Shown here: piece after piece, positions 1 through 12,114 of the stretch
Layout of the letters: each line of letters opens with the position of its first letter
Position numbering within the stretch: position 1 is the stretch's first letter
Assembly (NCBI GenBank): GCA_029204225.1
Contig: MU832067.1
Location: forward strand, 15,001 to 79,000
Direction: 5' to 3'
Length of the DNA: 64,000 nucleotides
From: Diphasiastrum complanatum
Lineage: Eukaryota > Streptophyta > Lycopodiopsida > Lycopodiales > Lycopodiaceae
Translations under genes and position numbers: made by a program
The notes under the pieces: generated by a model
What the model was told of the DNA's origin: nothing
The model's input: only the letters and a program-made list of their open reading frames with translations
The model's database searches: none

Positions 1-1200
1 ACAAACGCATCTATTGTAGCCAAGGCCATTTCAACATGTTTCCAAGCTTGTCCAATAATTTGTGCATTGCCATGTATTGACTTTCTGGACTCTTCATTGT
101 AGGATGCCTTGTACCTATAAAATGAAGCTTTTGGCAATCCATGGATTTTGTACCACACTACACTACAAATTGGCTCTCTCTGAAACATCATGTATGCGCA
201 TCTTGAACCACTTACATTATGTGTAGTTTGTAACATGTCATACACATATGTCACCCTGTTTTCAAAACTTTGGCCCCAAAATTGCTTTCGTGCATCGTGA
301 ATCTTGTCACGACTCATAAGTTGACAACATTGTTGCTTGCAACAGTCTATGGATGCTACTTTTTGAATTGCTTCCAATGAGCACTTGGCTTCTCTCTTTT
401 TCCCACTTGAACAGCTTGAAGTTTTTGTTTTTCTATGAATCATGTTATATGGCCTTTTTTTTCCGTCGAATAACGTTTCTCCGACCATTAGAAAGGTAGC
501 GTTTAACTCTTCACTACTATGCTCATCATCATTTAAGAAGTCGGATTTTGTTGTTTCTGGACCCCTCAATCTTGATCCATTCATTAAAGTGACTTGATCA
601 ATTGGCCATTTTAGCAAGTCTGACTTCTCATTCATTGTGCTAATATTAGCATGCCCATACCATTTTGTTATAGTAATTCCCATGTGGTCGTCACCAAGTT
701 CCTCAAAGTCAATTGCCTCATACGAGAATACAAGCAAAATGTACCCTTCTGCTAGGGCAATTTCACAACCTGCATTGAAAACTTTTACCTTCTTGTCAAT
801 CCAATCTTGACGTGTAAGTTTTTTTGCCTCGTTTTGAATCAATGCTTCTTCAATGATCTCCTCACTTGGATCTTCAATAGCATCATCATCCACGTTGGCA
901 TTTGTTTGTACTCTCGTTGAATTGTTCAATGTGTCATTATCTTTGACTTTCACATCTTGAATACGCCAAATCACAAAACTACCAATTGTTCATCCAAAGT
1001 ATCGACATCCATTGTAGGAACAGACAATAACGCTCCTTTCTGAGTGACTGCATGAACAATGATTGAGCATCTTCCGATACCAATCTGTTTTCCATGACAA
1101 GTTGCATTTGGATCCAATGAAAATATCTCACCAAGTCCACATTCTTTTGTGTTTATTGTAAGCACCACTAACGTTCCCACTTTTAAGTTATATACAACAC
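1..1200 (-). pseudogene. Transposon-encoded protein, DUF8039-like module plus Cys-rich domain (3' part, off left edge)
   Basis: A minus-strand reading frame begins at a good splice acceptor (CTTTTACAG, intron side ending at 1201) and runs to the window edge. The first part (about 1180 to 990) has the pattern of the conserved module next to En/Spm-type genes in plants (DUF8039-like from memory): a VGTLVVLT strand, LDPNATCHGKQIG, then IGSFVIWRIQDV. Reading these in order needs a one-base frame change near 975-990, because the first frame stops at 971. From there about 320 codons are open with no stop. They include an acidic linker, WYGHANI, then DCCKQQCCQLMSRDKIHDAR and FWGQSFENRV, the Cys-rich and R..FW pattern seen before DDE transposase cores of some eukaryotic elements. 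The catalytic core would lie beyond base 1. Upstream exons were not identified. The frameshift argues for a dead copy; a missed short intron is the alternative. Confidence 0.6.
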
Positions 1201-1600
1201 CTGTAAAAGTAAAGACATTCTCTTATTAGAAATTTTCATTAAATAACAATTTGAGCATGCCAGCATCTATCACTAAATTTTCATAGTTGAAGATTCATTT
1301 ACAACTACAACATTCATGATCTAGGTTCGCAAAGATAATTTTTTATGGGGCAAGATAGTGAAATTTTTCAATAGAACTCATTCTGTCATATTTATTGTAA
1401 GCACCGCTACTATTTCCAATTCCAAATTATAATCAACTTTTTGTACAAGCATAGACGTTTTCTTAGAACAAATTTCTATAGTACATTAGTTGAGCATGTC
1501 ATCATCTAGCACTAAAATTTCATAACTAAAGATTTATTTACAATTACTTTTTTTGACGAACTAGGTTCGCCAAAATATCAGTTTTATTGAACCACGATAG
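1137..1600. repeat. Tandem duplication (~240 bp period) spanning an exon/intron border
   Basis: Bases ~1137-1360 and ~1378-1600 are diverged direct copies. Both contain TTTATTGTAAGCACC, a GAGCATG.CA.CATCTA block and CTAGGTTCGC in the same order and spacing. The left copy covers the acceptor and first codons of the transposon exon, so the right copy is a decayed duplicate of that border. Confidence 0.65.
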
Positions 1601-1604
1601 TGTT

Positions 1605-2855
1605 ATTCTTTAGTAGTAAAAATCAATTCAATGAACCTAGTTTATCAAAATATGTAATCATCATAGATTTATGTAAACCCAAGTTAAGTTAGAAAAAAGT
1701 TTACAAAGGCAAGATTCTTTTGATCAATCCTAATTCACTAATAACATGAAAAGAGATTCAATCATCAAAAGAAAACATCATAAGACTTTTGGATGTGCAG
1801 GAAAATTGGGGACATTGTTAATAATTTCATATTTTCTAATGAATATTTGTTACCTTTGATGAAAATAAGTTGGTCCTTGTTGACTCGTCTACATATGCAT
1901 TGAGTGCCCAAGTAGCGAAGTAGATGAACATGATTAGGATGAATCAAACAAATGATTTTAAATTGTGTTGGATTTAATGAGGCTTGAAAATTGAGAGTTT
2001 ATGCTTAGAAGTAGGGAGATACAAAAGTTAGTCTTTGAGAATCAATTTTTTTTGTACTCAGCTTGATGAACTTAGTTCATCGAAATATCTCATTGTTTAG
2101 GGTTTAGTATGTTTCACACCGAAGCTTTGGTATGAGATTTTTTAAAAGCAAGATAGGCACCTTTCAGTAGTATTCAAAATTCAAAGCTATTTTTTACCAG
2201 GAAACCTCTAATATATGTTATGAGCATCTTACACATTCTTGTAGTTTGAATAAAGAAACTAACTCAAAGAAACTAAGTGCTTTTTTAATTCATGCAATCT
2301 TGAAACTAATGTACTGTACAATCATTGCATACCTTGCTCTGCTTCCATATGAAGCAATGGCTGGTAACAACTTGATGTAGAATATTTGAACAATGATACA
2401 ACGATTTTAATCCAGTCTAAAGAAAGGTCATAATTTGTTTTGGTATTTCTTGCATCCAATCCTGAACACAAAAAATGACACATGGTAATGTTTCTCTAAT
2501 TCTGAAATTAAAAAAGAGGGTTTTAAAGAGGCAAACAAGATTCTACATACATTCATCATCGATTTTTGAACATAAATTTACTTTTGAGTATCATAACCAT
2601 TTGCTACTAAAAAAGATGATCATTACGCTGATAGACATTCTTGATTGAGAAAATTCTAAGAAGTCAACCATTGTTTCAAGTTTTTCTTTCTAAGTCAAGC
2701 CTAAAGAGAAACATTGGTTCCATGAACCAAGTTGGTTATGTGCTGAGAAGTAAAATTTGTCGCACAACTTAGGTAGTCTATGACTTGAGAAAAAGTTTGG
2801 AATGTAATAGTGTTGGACACTCATTGCTAATATTTTATACATCATCTCTTGTAAA
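1605..2855. other. AT-rich non-coding stretch
   Basis: No supported gene. Two fragments related to the duplicated CTAGGTTCGC block recur (GAACCTAGTTTATC near 1634, GAACTTAGTTCATC near 2068), suggesting further decayed copies or intron sequence of the gene to the left. Confidence 0.5.
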
Positions 2856-2859
2856 GGTG

Positions 2860-4170
2860 GCCTCAGGTTTGGGTGGCAACATTGAGGCAAACCTGCAGAA
2901 ACAATCTAGGAACAATCTAGGCCTTGAACGGTTACGTAAGAATGGAAAAAATGGCCATCAAAGTCATGGGCTTGTAGGGCCAAGAATTGGTCAGAATCAA
3001 TTGACACATGTTGGAACGTCGGACATAAGGTGGCTACAGGTTCGTGTGTGTGATACCCACCCAATGGACTCTATACTACTCAATTCTGACTTGGTTTTCT
3101 CGAAAACACACTTTGTGTCAAAAATGACACTATTAGGGCATAGTAGATGGAGTAGTTTTCCAACTTTGAGAATATTGATCCAGTATCGCCAAATAGAGTC
3201 AATTTTTCAATGTTTCGTCCAGTGGACATTGTTGGGGCGAACTTGTTGGAATCATCCATGCCTTGAGTAATTATGTACGAATAGAGAAATGGCCATGCAA
3301 ATTCCAGACCCAAAAACAATTTATGGAAAATTAGCCTTTCGGACCAAGAATTGGTCGGAATTAGTTGGTACATGCCAAAACGTTTGCCATAGGTTCTTGT
3401 GTCCGATAAGAACTCAATGGATCGTATGCTGCACAATTCCGGCTTCATTTTCTTGAAAAGAATGTTCGTGCCGGAAAGGACGCTATTAGGGCAAAGAAAA
3501 TGGCCTAGTTTTCTAGCTTCTCGAATAATGGTCCAATATCAATAAACGAGTCAATTTTCTCAGCTGTTTGTTTTAATCAATTGGCAACCACATAAACAAT
3601 CTAGGCATTGGACAACTCATCACCAAAGTTTCGGCAATGTAAATTCCAGACCTAAGAATGGCTTTGGGAAAAATAGGCCTTTAAAACCATAAATTGGTCG
3701 AAATCAGTTGATACATGTTGGAACGTCAAACGGAAGGTGGCCACATGTTCATCTGTCCGATACGAACCCATGGGACCCTTTGCTGCTCAGTCCCGACTTT
3801 GTTTGTCAAAAATGACACTATCAGGGCATAGGAAATAGACTAGCTTTCGACCTTTACAAATACTGGTCCAATCTTGCTGAACGGATTGGGTTTTTACAGA
3901 CGTTTGTTTCGGCCAGTGAGCAACGTTGAGGTGAACCTGCATAAGCAACTAGTCGGAACAAGAATTGGTCGAAATCAATTGATACATGTCAGAACGTTGA
4001 ACAGAAGGTGGCCACAGGTTTGTGTGTCTGATGAATCCAAGGGACCCTCTACTCAATTCGGCTTTGTTATACAAATCCAAGGGACCCTCTGCTGCTCAAA
4101 TCCGACTTCATTTGGCCGGAAACACGCTTCGTGCGGGAAACGACACTATTAGGGCATAGGAAATGGACTA
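2860..4170 (-). repeat. Old degenerate satellite block, ~330-355 bp period, about four units
   Basis: The marker TAGGGCA(T)AG recurs at about 3135, 3488, 3823 and 4151, giving spacings of roughly 353, 335 and 328 bp. Other markers repeat in step: AGAATTGGTC, TTGATACATG, GGTGGCCACAGGTT and CCAGTGAGCAACGTTGAG. The last differs from the reverse complement of the 7.3-10.5 kb satellite unit (CCAGTGGGCAACGTCGAG) only by transitions, so the two blocks are one family in opposite orientation. The units are AT-enriched relative to the other block. No coding capacity is supported. Confidence 0.7.
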
Positions 4171-5895
4171 GTATTCCAAACTTAATAACTTGAAGTGCGT
4201 AGTAGCTTCAACAAGATTGGTCATGCACATAAAAGAATAATCTTGCTATGAACATGTACATAAACTTAATTCTGTGTTTGCTAGCTTCTTCCCCAATCTG
4301 GATATGAGAATTTCGTAACTCAATTAAGTCAACAAAAGTCTTATTTTTGAAAAGTAAATAATATAACTTTAAAATGGAGAGGTATATTGATTCTCATGAG
4401 TTTTTCAGCCTAATTTGTGCTTCAGACATTAGATTGTTTGTGGGATGTCATAAAGCAATCAAATCATATATTTTAAATGGTTGTTTCATAGTGTGACAAA
4501 ATAATCTATACACATGTTGACTCGGAATAAATTTTCCAATGCCATAAACAATAACCTTTGCATGTTTGTAAAAGATTTGACATAACGTGTAGTATATATA
4601 GTGTGATGTCTTATGATTTTTCAATTACAAACTATCGTTTAGAAACTCATAAGTTTGATTGTGTGTTTCTTGATTGTTCATGATTGTTGGATCTAAGTTA
4701 TTCAATGTAACTCATGTGAAAAATATAGCACTTTACCTTTTTACATCATATTGATCTAATGTCATATTTGATAGTTATAGGGATTTGGAGTTCAACACAT
4801 ACTTTGAAGGCAACCTCCCATTTTAAGTGTATAAAGATCTAATTCAAGCCTATTTGGATGTTTTATCTTAAAACTGACGATAATGAATTGAAGGTCCCTC
4901 AAACCCAAACAAAAAAACAAAGCATGAAAGATTGATAGTTTATCCCATGCCTTCAAATACGGTCTTAGATTTGAAGGGGTCTACAAAGGTTAGGGGTAGA
5001 TGTTTATCCATGTCTCAAACACATTTTGTTTTTTTGTTCTGTGACACCTGATCTAGGCACCTTATTTATCCATGTCACAGATCCATATCTATGGAGCTAT
5101 ATCACAGCCATTATGCATTAAGGCATGTACTTCTTTGATCGTTAATCAAAGGGACTATGGCACTTGTTAGCATATCGAGAGCTCACTTTAAGAAATAGGA
5201 GATCACTATGATTTGTTGCGTGTTTGTACATGCTTGCAATTGGTGTCGTAACTAAAACGTCTCATACCAACACTAACAATATTGGTATGCAACAAATTCA
5301 CTAAAACAGTTCCAAGTACCTAGAATACACTAAACCTCGAATATTATGGATAAATGCATTGACTATCGTTTTAATATTTGTCTTCAACTCCGACAGGCTC
5401 GTATGAATTTCAAATGATTAAGAGATTCTTATAATCCCAACGTGGGAAGAGAAAAAAGTGAACTGGAGATTGCTGGAAAAGATCATCAAAGATGAGGGCA
5501 AATGCAAATCTATGAGCAAATAGGACCTTGACAGGGGGGGTGGGTGGGGGGGATCGCAACCAGGACACAACATTAGAAAGTTTGTAATCTGGTGATCAGT
5601 TCACGAAAGTTCGATAACACCAGTAGCAGGTATAGGATTCAACCATAGTTCAAAATCATATTCAAAAGAATGTTTCTCTTGATTGGATGATAGACAATCT
5701 AAAATTCTATTAATGTGTGTAATAGCAAACAAGCAAGGGACATTCTCTGAAAGCCTGAGAATATAATTGAAGGGACAAACTTTCTAAGGTAATGATCGAA
5801 AAAGCATAGCACATAGCAAAAAAAATCACTAGCAAATGACTGAAAACATAGAAAGGAAGGGCCTGCAATTGTTTGATAGTCACAAAGTCTTACTG
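4171..5895. other. Intergenic, no gene seen
   Basis: AT-rich, many stops in all frames. It contains a short G-rich run near 5535. Nothing else recognised. Confidence 0.5.
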
Positions 5896-5898
5896 TAC

Positions 5899-5979
5899 CT
5901 GATCTTTATCTCCTGGACATGTTCATCAGAAATTGAGTACAACATGGTGTAATTCTTCAGATCAAACACCTTGTATATG
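5899..5979 (-). CDS. Single internal exon of a conserved plant beta-propeller-like protein
   Basis: The minus strand shows a TTGGTTGCAG acceptor, 81 bp, and a CAG|GTACAG donor. The exon reads IYKVFDLKNYTMLYSISDEH followed by VQEIKI in phase 2/phase 2. I recall nearly the same string (YKVFDLKNY.MLYSI.D..VQEIKISPG) from a WD40-like plant protein of unknown role that is conserved across land plants; the split AG at the donor would complete the Ser of that SPG. No neighbouring exon of the family was found within several kb on either side. This is either a gene with very large introns or a stray or captured exon. The exon itself carries no lesion. Confidence 0.6.
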
Positions 5980-7344
5980 CTGCAACCAACCAGCAATTGG
6001 TCAAGATCAGTACCAGCCAATAGTGATCTTCTTAAGAGAACCTCAATAGATAAAACTCTGTAACTGCAACAAATCCCAAAAACATTCACAACATTCCAAC
6101 TGGCATGAAATGGCTCCTAAAAGACACAAGAAATCATCTAACCTCATAGAGCTACATGTGAGCAGGGAAGCCTCTTCACAACTGATCAATGAAGCCTCAT
6201 CAAAACACGTTTTAGTCCTCCCAGCTTAGTAGCAAAGTCAAAACACGTTTACTCAGTCCTCCCAGGTTAGCAGCAAAGCATGGATCCTTAATCATAGCAT
6301 TTTCCAGCTGAGCAATGAACCTAGCCTCTTCAAGATCTTCACTTTACGGTCTTGAGTAGCGAAACTGAGCAGCAAAGCCTCTTCCCATCAACGCTGCCTC
6401 CTCGCGCCACAGGACGGATTTCAAAAAAATTTAAACTTTGGTACCCTTGAAACTCAATGTTAACATTTTTTTAAACTGAGGCCTTTTGACGAGTCTAAGC
6501 TATTTGGCATCCCAAGGATTTACACGTCCACCAACCTTAGGAGATCACAACTGGAATCCCTTTTCACAAGGCACCTACCTTAGTTTATGTAAATTCTTTG
6601 GGCATTGATTTCACTGAATTTTTTTCTGATGCCCATCCATCACTACTTTCAGAGACATCTCGAAGCATTGCTGCTTACAGGCAACATCGACGGTACCCAA
6701 CAATGGACGAAAGCAACCCCTGCAATTCGGAGCCACCAAACCTTGCAACTACCCAGATCTAAACCCCAATAAGCGCGTGAACGAAAGTTGTAACAGTCCA
6801 TCCTTCGGTGCCTAGAATTAAGGCCAGACGTAGAGGTTACCGAAAACTAGAGAAGGTTTTCAATCATCTGAAGGTTTAGTACGTAACATTGGAATATCGG
6901 TAATTTAGTCTGGAAAGACTTGCACCATAACCTCATATCAATGACACTTTGAGCAAATTGCAACACAACCAAAGCCTTCCATTCCTATTATGACTCACCA
7001 ATCCCTCAACGTCATTCTCAGAGGTCAATTTCATTCAAGGAGGGGAGGGGAGGGCACTCTACCATACATACCCACAACGGAATATAAAAAAGATGACAAC
7101 TGTAATCACCTAGATATAAGGCATACTCTTGTAACAAGTTCCCATTCTGATCCTAGAACCTAAATACAAGCCACACTGAAAACAAGACCTCCCGGCTAGC
7201 ACAGTTACGTACGTCTACCATGATATTAATGCTTTTCTTTTGTTACTTGTAGTGTGTACAGAAAAAAAATTCTTTTCACTTGTGCTTAATTTCTATTGCA
7301 CAACACCAAATAAGTTTTTCAGTAGTAAAATTTACAGGAGGAGG
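5980..7344. other. Intergenic, minor repeats
   Basis: A short direct duplication (CAAAACACGTTT..AGTCCTCCCAG) lies at ~6200-6275. A plus-strand stretch near 6650-6760 is open for about 35 codons (SRSIAAYRQHRRYPTMDESN) but has no recognised homology or clear splice context. No gene is called. Confidence 0.4.
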
Positions 7345-10300
7345 GTTTACAAGCCTTTCCACAACATTCTGGGGCACTCCGGACAAGTCGGACCCATTCC
7401 CGGTCTCGACCGGTCAAGTGTCCCTAAAGACTTTTTCTGGGCGGAACTTCGGACGGAGGTCTCGGGCCACCCGTCAATCCGTTCGGTGTCCCCTCTATCC
7501 CCACAAGTTCCACTCGACGTTGCCCACTGGTCGGAACTGACTGTATTTGAAACCGGCGTCGTTCGGAGAAACTGGGCCTTTGGACGGAAACCAGCAAAAG
7601 TAGTCCTTTTTCGCATGCCCTAACTGCGCTATCGCCGGGACCAAACACTTTGACCAAACGACGTCGGAATCATGTCGCGCTGGATTTTTTTGGTCACTAT
7701 GGGGCCCACGAGCCTTTCCACAGCATTCTAGGCCACTTCGGACAAGTCGGACCCATTCCAGGTCCCGACCGGTCAAGTGTCCCTGAAGACTTTTTCTGGG
7801 CAAAGCTTCGGATGGAGGTCTTGGGCCACCAATCAATCCGTTCGGCGTCCCATCTGTCCCCACAAGTTCCACTCGACGTTGCCCACTGGTCAGAACTGAC
7901 TGTACGTGAAACGGGCCTCGTTCGGAGAAACTGGGCCTTTGGACGGAAACCAACAAAAGTAGTCCTTTTTCCCGTGCCTAGACTGCGCTATCGCCGGGAC
8001 CAATGGTCTTTTTGACCAAAAGACGTCGGAATCATGACGGGCTGGATCCGTCTGGTCAGTTTGGGGCCCACGAGCCTTTCCACAGCATTCCGGGCCACTC
8101 CGGACAAGTCGGACCCATTCCAGGTCCCGACCGGTCAAGTGTCCCTGAAGACTTTTTCTAGGCAGAGCTTCGGATGGAGGTCTCGGGCCACCAGTCAATC
8201 CGTTCAGCGTCCCGTCTGTCCTTCCAGGTCCCGACCGATCAAGTGTTCCTGAAGACTTTTTCTAAGCGAAACTTTGGACGGAGGTCTCGGGCCACCCATT
8301 AATTTGTTCGGCGTTCCGTCTGTCCCCACAGGTCCCACTCGATGTTGCCCACTGGTCGGAACTGACTGTACATGAAACGAGCCTCGTTCGGAGAAACTAG
8401 GCCTTTGGATGAAAACCAGCAAAAGTAGTCCTTTTTCGCGTGCCCTAACTGCGCTATCGCCGGGACCAATGGTCATTTTGACCAAACGACGTCGGAATCA
8501 TGCCGGACTAGATCCGTTTGGTCAATATGGGGCCCATGAGCCTTTCCACAACATTCCGAGCCACTCCGGACAAGTCAGACCCATTCCAGGTCCCGACCGG
8601 TCAAGTGTCCCTGAAGACTTTTTCTGGGCAGAACTTTGGACGAAGGTCTTGGGCCACCCGTCAATTCATTTGGTGTCCCGTCCATCCCCACAGGTTCCAC
8701 TCAACGTTGCCCACTGGTCGGAACTGACTGTACATGAAACGGGCGTCGTTCGGAGAAACTGGGCCTTTGGATGGAAACCAGCAAAAGTAGTCCTTTTTTC
8801 GCATGCCCTAACTGCGCTATCGCCAGGACCAATGGTCATTTTGACCAAACGACGTCGGAATCATGCCGGGCTAGATCCGTCTGGTCAATATGGGGCCCAC
8901 GAGCCTTTCCACAGCATTCCGGGCCACTTCGGACAAGTCGGACCCATTCCAGGTCCCAACTGGTCAAGTGTCCCTGAAGACTTTTTCTGGGCAGAACTTC
9001 GGACGGAGGTCTCGGGCCACCCGTCAATTCGTTTGGTGTCCCATCCGTCCCCACAGGTTCCACTCAACGTTGCCCACTGGTTGGAACTGATTGTACATGA
9101 AACATGCGTCGTTCGGAAAAATTGGGCCTTTGGATGGAAATTAGCAAAAGTAGTCCTTTTTCGCATGCCCTAACTGCGCTATCGCCGGGACCAATGGTCA
9201 TTTTGACCAAACGACGTCGGAATCATGTCGGGCTACATCCGTCTGGTCAGTATGGGGCCCACGAGCCTTTCCACAGCATTCCGGGCCACTCCGGACAAGT
9301 CGGACCCATTCCAGGTCCCGACCGGTCAAGTGTCCCTGAAGACTTTTTCTGGGCACAGCTTCGGACGGAGGTCTCGGGGCACCCGTCAATCCGTTTGGCG
9401 TGTCGTCTGTCCCCACAAGTTCCACTCGACGTTGTCCACTGGGCGGAACTGACTGTACATGAAACGGGCCTCTTTTGGAGAAACTGGGCGTTGGGACAGA
9501 AACCAACAAAAGTAGTCCTTTTTTGCGTGCCTAGACTGCCCTATCACCGGGACCAATGGTCATTTTGACCAAACAACGTCGGAATCATGCCGGGCTGGAT
9601 CCGTCTGGTCAGCATGTGGCCCACGAGCCTTTCCACAGCATTCCGGGCCACTCCGGACAAGTCGGACCCATTCCAGGTCCCGACCGGTCAAGTGTCCCTG
9701 AAGACTTTTTCTGGGCGGAACTTTGGACGGAGGTCTTGGGCCACCCGTCAATCCATTCGGTGTCCCGTCTAATGTTGCCCACTGGTCGGAACTGACTGTA
9801 TGTGAAACGGGCCTCGTTCGGAGAAACTGGGCCTTTGGACGGAAACCAGCAAAAGTAGTCCTTTTTCGCGTGCCCTAACTGCGCTATCGCCGGGACCAAT
9901 GGTCATTCTGACCAAACGATGTCGGAATCATGTCGTTCTGGATCCGTATGGTCAATATGGGGCCCACGAGCCTTTTCACGACATTCCGGGCCACTCCGGA
10001 CAAGTCGGACCCATTCCAGGTCCCGACCGGTCAAGTGTCCCTGAAGACTTTTTTTGGGCGGAACTTCGGACAGAGGTCTCGGACCATCCGTCAATCCATT
10101 CGGCGTCCCGTCTATCCCCACAGGTTCCACTCGACGTTTCCCACTGGTTGGAACTGACTGTACGTAAAACGGGCCTCGTTCGGAGAAACTGGGCCTTTGG
10201 ACGGAAACCAGCAAAAGTAGTTCTTTTTCGCGTGCCCTAACTGCGCTATCGCTGGGACCAATGGTCATTTTTGACCAAACGACATTGGAATCATGCTGGG

Positions 10301-10488
10301 CTGGATGCGTCTGGTCAGTATGGGGCCCACAAGCCTTTTCACAACATTCCGGGCCACTCCAGACAAGTCGGACCCATTCCAGGTCCCGATCGGTCAAGTG
10401 TCCCTGAAGACTTTTTTTGGGCGGAACTTCGGACGGAGGTCTCGGGCCACCCATCAATCCATTCGACGTCCCATCTGTCCCCACAGGT
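7345..10488 (+). repeat. Satellite array, ~361 bp unit, about nine copies
   Basis: The marker AGCCTTTCCACA(G/A)CATTC recurs at about 7350, 7709, 8070, 8536, 8904, 9263, 9624, 9967 and 10330. Most spacings are ~361 bp. The long interval (8070-8536) contains an extra ~106 bp partial unit at ~8222-8327; the short one (9624-9967) lacks ~18 bp near 9768. Units are GC- and CpG-rich and highly alike, unlike the AT-rich surroundings. Because 361 is not a multiple of three, long open frames on both strands are a by-product of composition and repetition. The array ends at CCACAG|GTAAGT, an abrupt junction with unrelated sequence. Confidence 0.9.
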
Positions 10489-12110
10489 AAGTCGAGATGT
10501 CTATTTCAATGAAAATAAGATGGTTGGTGCAAATCTTCTTGGAAAAGAAAATTGAGAGGTCGTGGGTTGAGTTGGAAGTGGAACAGTTAGTTATGTCTTT
10601 ACATCAGTAGCAACGGAAGTAGTAGGAATGGTGGTAGTGGTAAGTGAAACGGTGATGGAGGCGGTATCAACAATGGTGGTGGTGGTTAGTGGTGGGTCTA
10701 GTGCAGCTGCCTTTGAAACAATCTCCACCTTATCTTCTACAAGATTGCCTTCATTGAAGTATTCAAGGGTGTCTACATCGATGAAGTCGTCTTGCTTCAG
10801 AGCAGTGGAGTCTTTTGTTCGGCCCTTGGACTTTCCTGGACTTCCACTGATATTTGTGCTGCCTGACCTTGATCTTGGTCTTTTCTTGTTTCTTGGTCGG
10901 GATTGGCTGCTTCAGTCTCTTTAGCTTTGTCATCATGAGTGGGGTTAGCTACAATCGTGTGTTCAGCTTGTGTGGTTGCAGGCTACTCCCTTTCTCCCTC
11001 CTATGAAAGTATTGCCTGTGTCTACTGGGCATGAGGGGGTGAGGTAACAACTGGAACGGATCCTGATGGTGATTTGGATCAGGTGCTTGTATCTAGTGAG
11101 TTTACCGGTGTACTTACGAATGAAGCCACAATTGATCTAGAGCTAAGCTATGAAAACAATACATAAGCAAGACTTAACCAAGCTACGAAAGCATCACATA
11201 AGCAAGACTTAATCTTGGAAAGTAGGAAAGAGAGAGATTAAGGAGACTAAAGAGAGAGATCAATGGAGGGTGTTCCACTCAATAGTCTTAGAATTGACAA
11301 TTTCAGCATAGAATCTAGCAAGAGACCTGAAGACATTAAAATGTGTGTTCAATTTTTCCCATTGAGCTAAGTTAAAGCACCATTGTTTATACTGTATGAA
11401 CAAAAAAGACATGACAAGGAGCATAGAAATATCAAGAGACCGAGAAGATCCAAATTGGAAACCCGTACTACAGATTCCTATTCATACTATTCACATTTGT
11501 AGTTTACATGCAGAGCTATGTATAATAGAAAAAATAATATATCTTCACATCTTATTTTCATGGAATACCAAGCCAAAGTCATCTTTGAAGCAAGCCATTT
11601 CCAAATTAGAGTATGTTTTGTCTAAAGCAGGCTTACATAAAGGCCATGTTAAAATAAAAAAAAGATGATAAGTTTTCAAGTAAATCAGTCAATATTTCAT
11701 GCAAACTGAGCAGTGGAGGATTCCAAGCTCGTAGATTTTAATCAAATTATTCTAGAAAATAATCCTAAATTCAATACTTAGTTTGAAAAAAGATAATACG
11801 TACAACTTAAGTTTGAGAAATGACGTTCTTCTCAGCTACTCAAAGCAAAAGTTTGAAAAAAGCTTGACAACATATTAAAATATTTAAAAAAGATAAATTT
11901 TCAAACACTGATGTGCAAATGATATAAAAAACAACCAGTGAATTTGTTGATGTGGTTCAAAGTGCATGGAGAGCAAATCACATAACACATTCTATGGTAA
12001 GGATGTAGGTGCAGCACCATTGTAGGCAAACTTGTGCAATCGTAAATTAAATATTTATGGTATTGATTCATATATTGCTTTTATGAAATGTAGCACATGC
12101 CTCTCCTCTC
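10489..12110. other. Intergenic; one charged minus-strand open stretch
   Basis: On the minus strand ~10,830-10,980 is open and rich in Glu, Gln, Asp and Lys (for example ANPDQETRKDQDQGQA), then breaks at stops. It could be a gag-like or linker fragment of a transposon. The rest is AT-rich with no recognised gene. Confidence 0.35.
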
Positions 12111-12114
12111 CACT

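Noticed and set aside
7345-10488. Long open frames on both strands across the 7.3-10.5 kb region (up to ~250 codons)
   Set aside because: They follow the GC-rich 361-bp repeat; the unit is not a multiple of three and several frames on both strands are open at once, so they reflect composition rather than coding.
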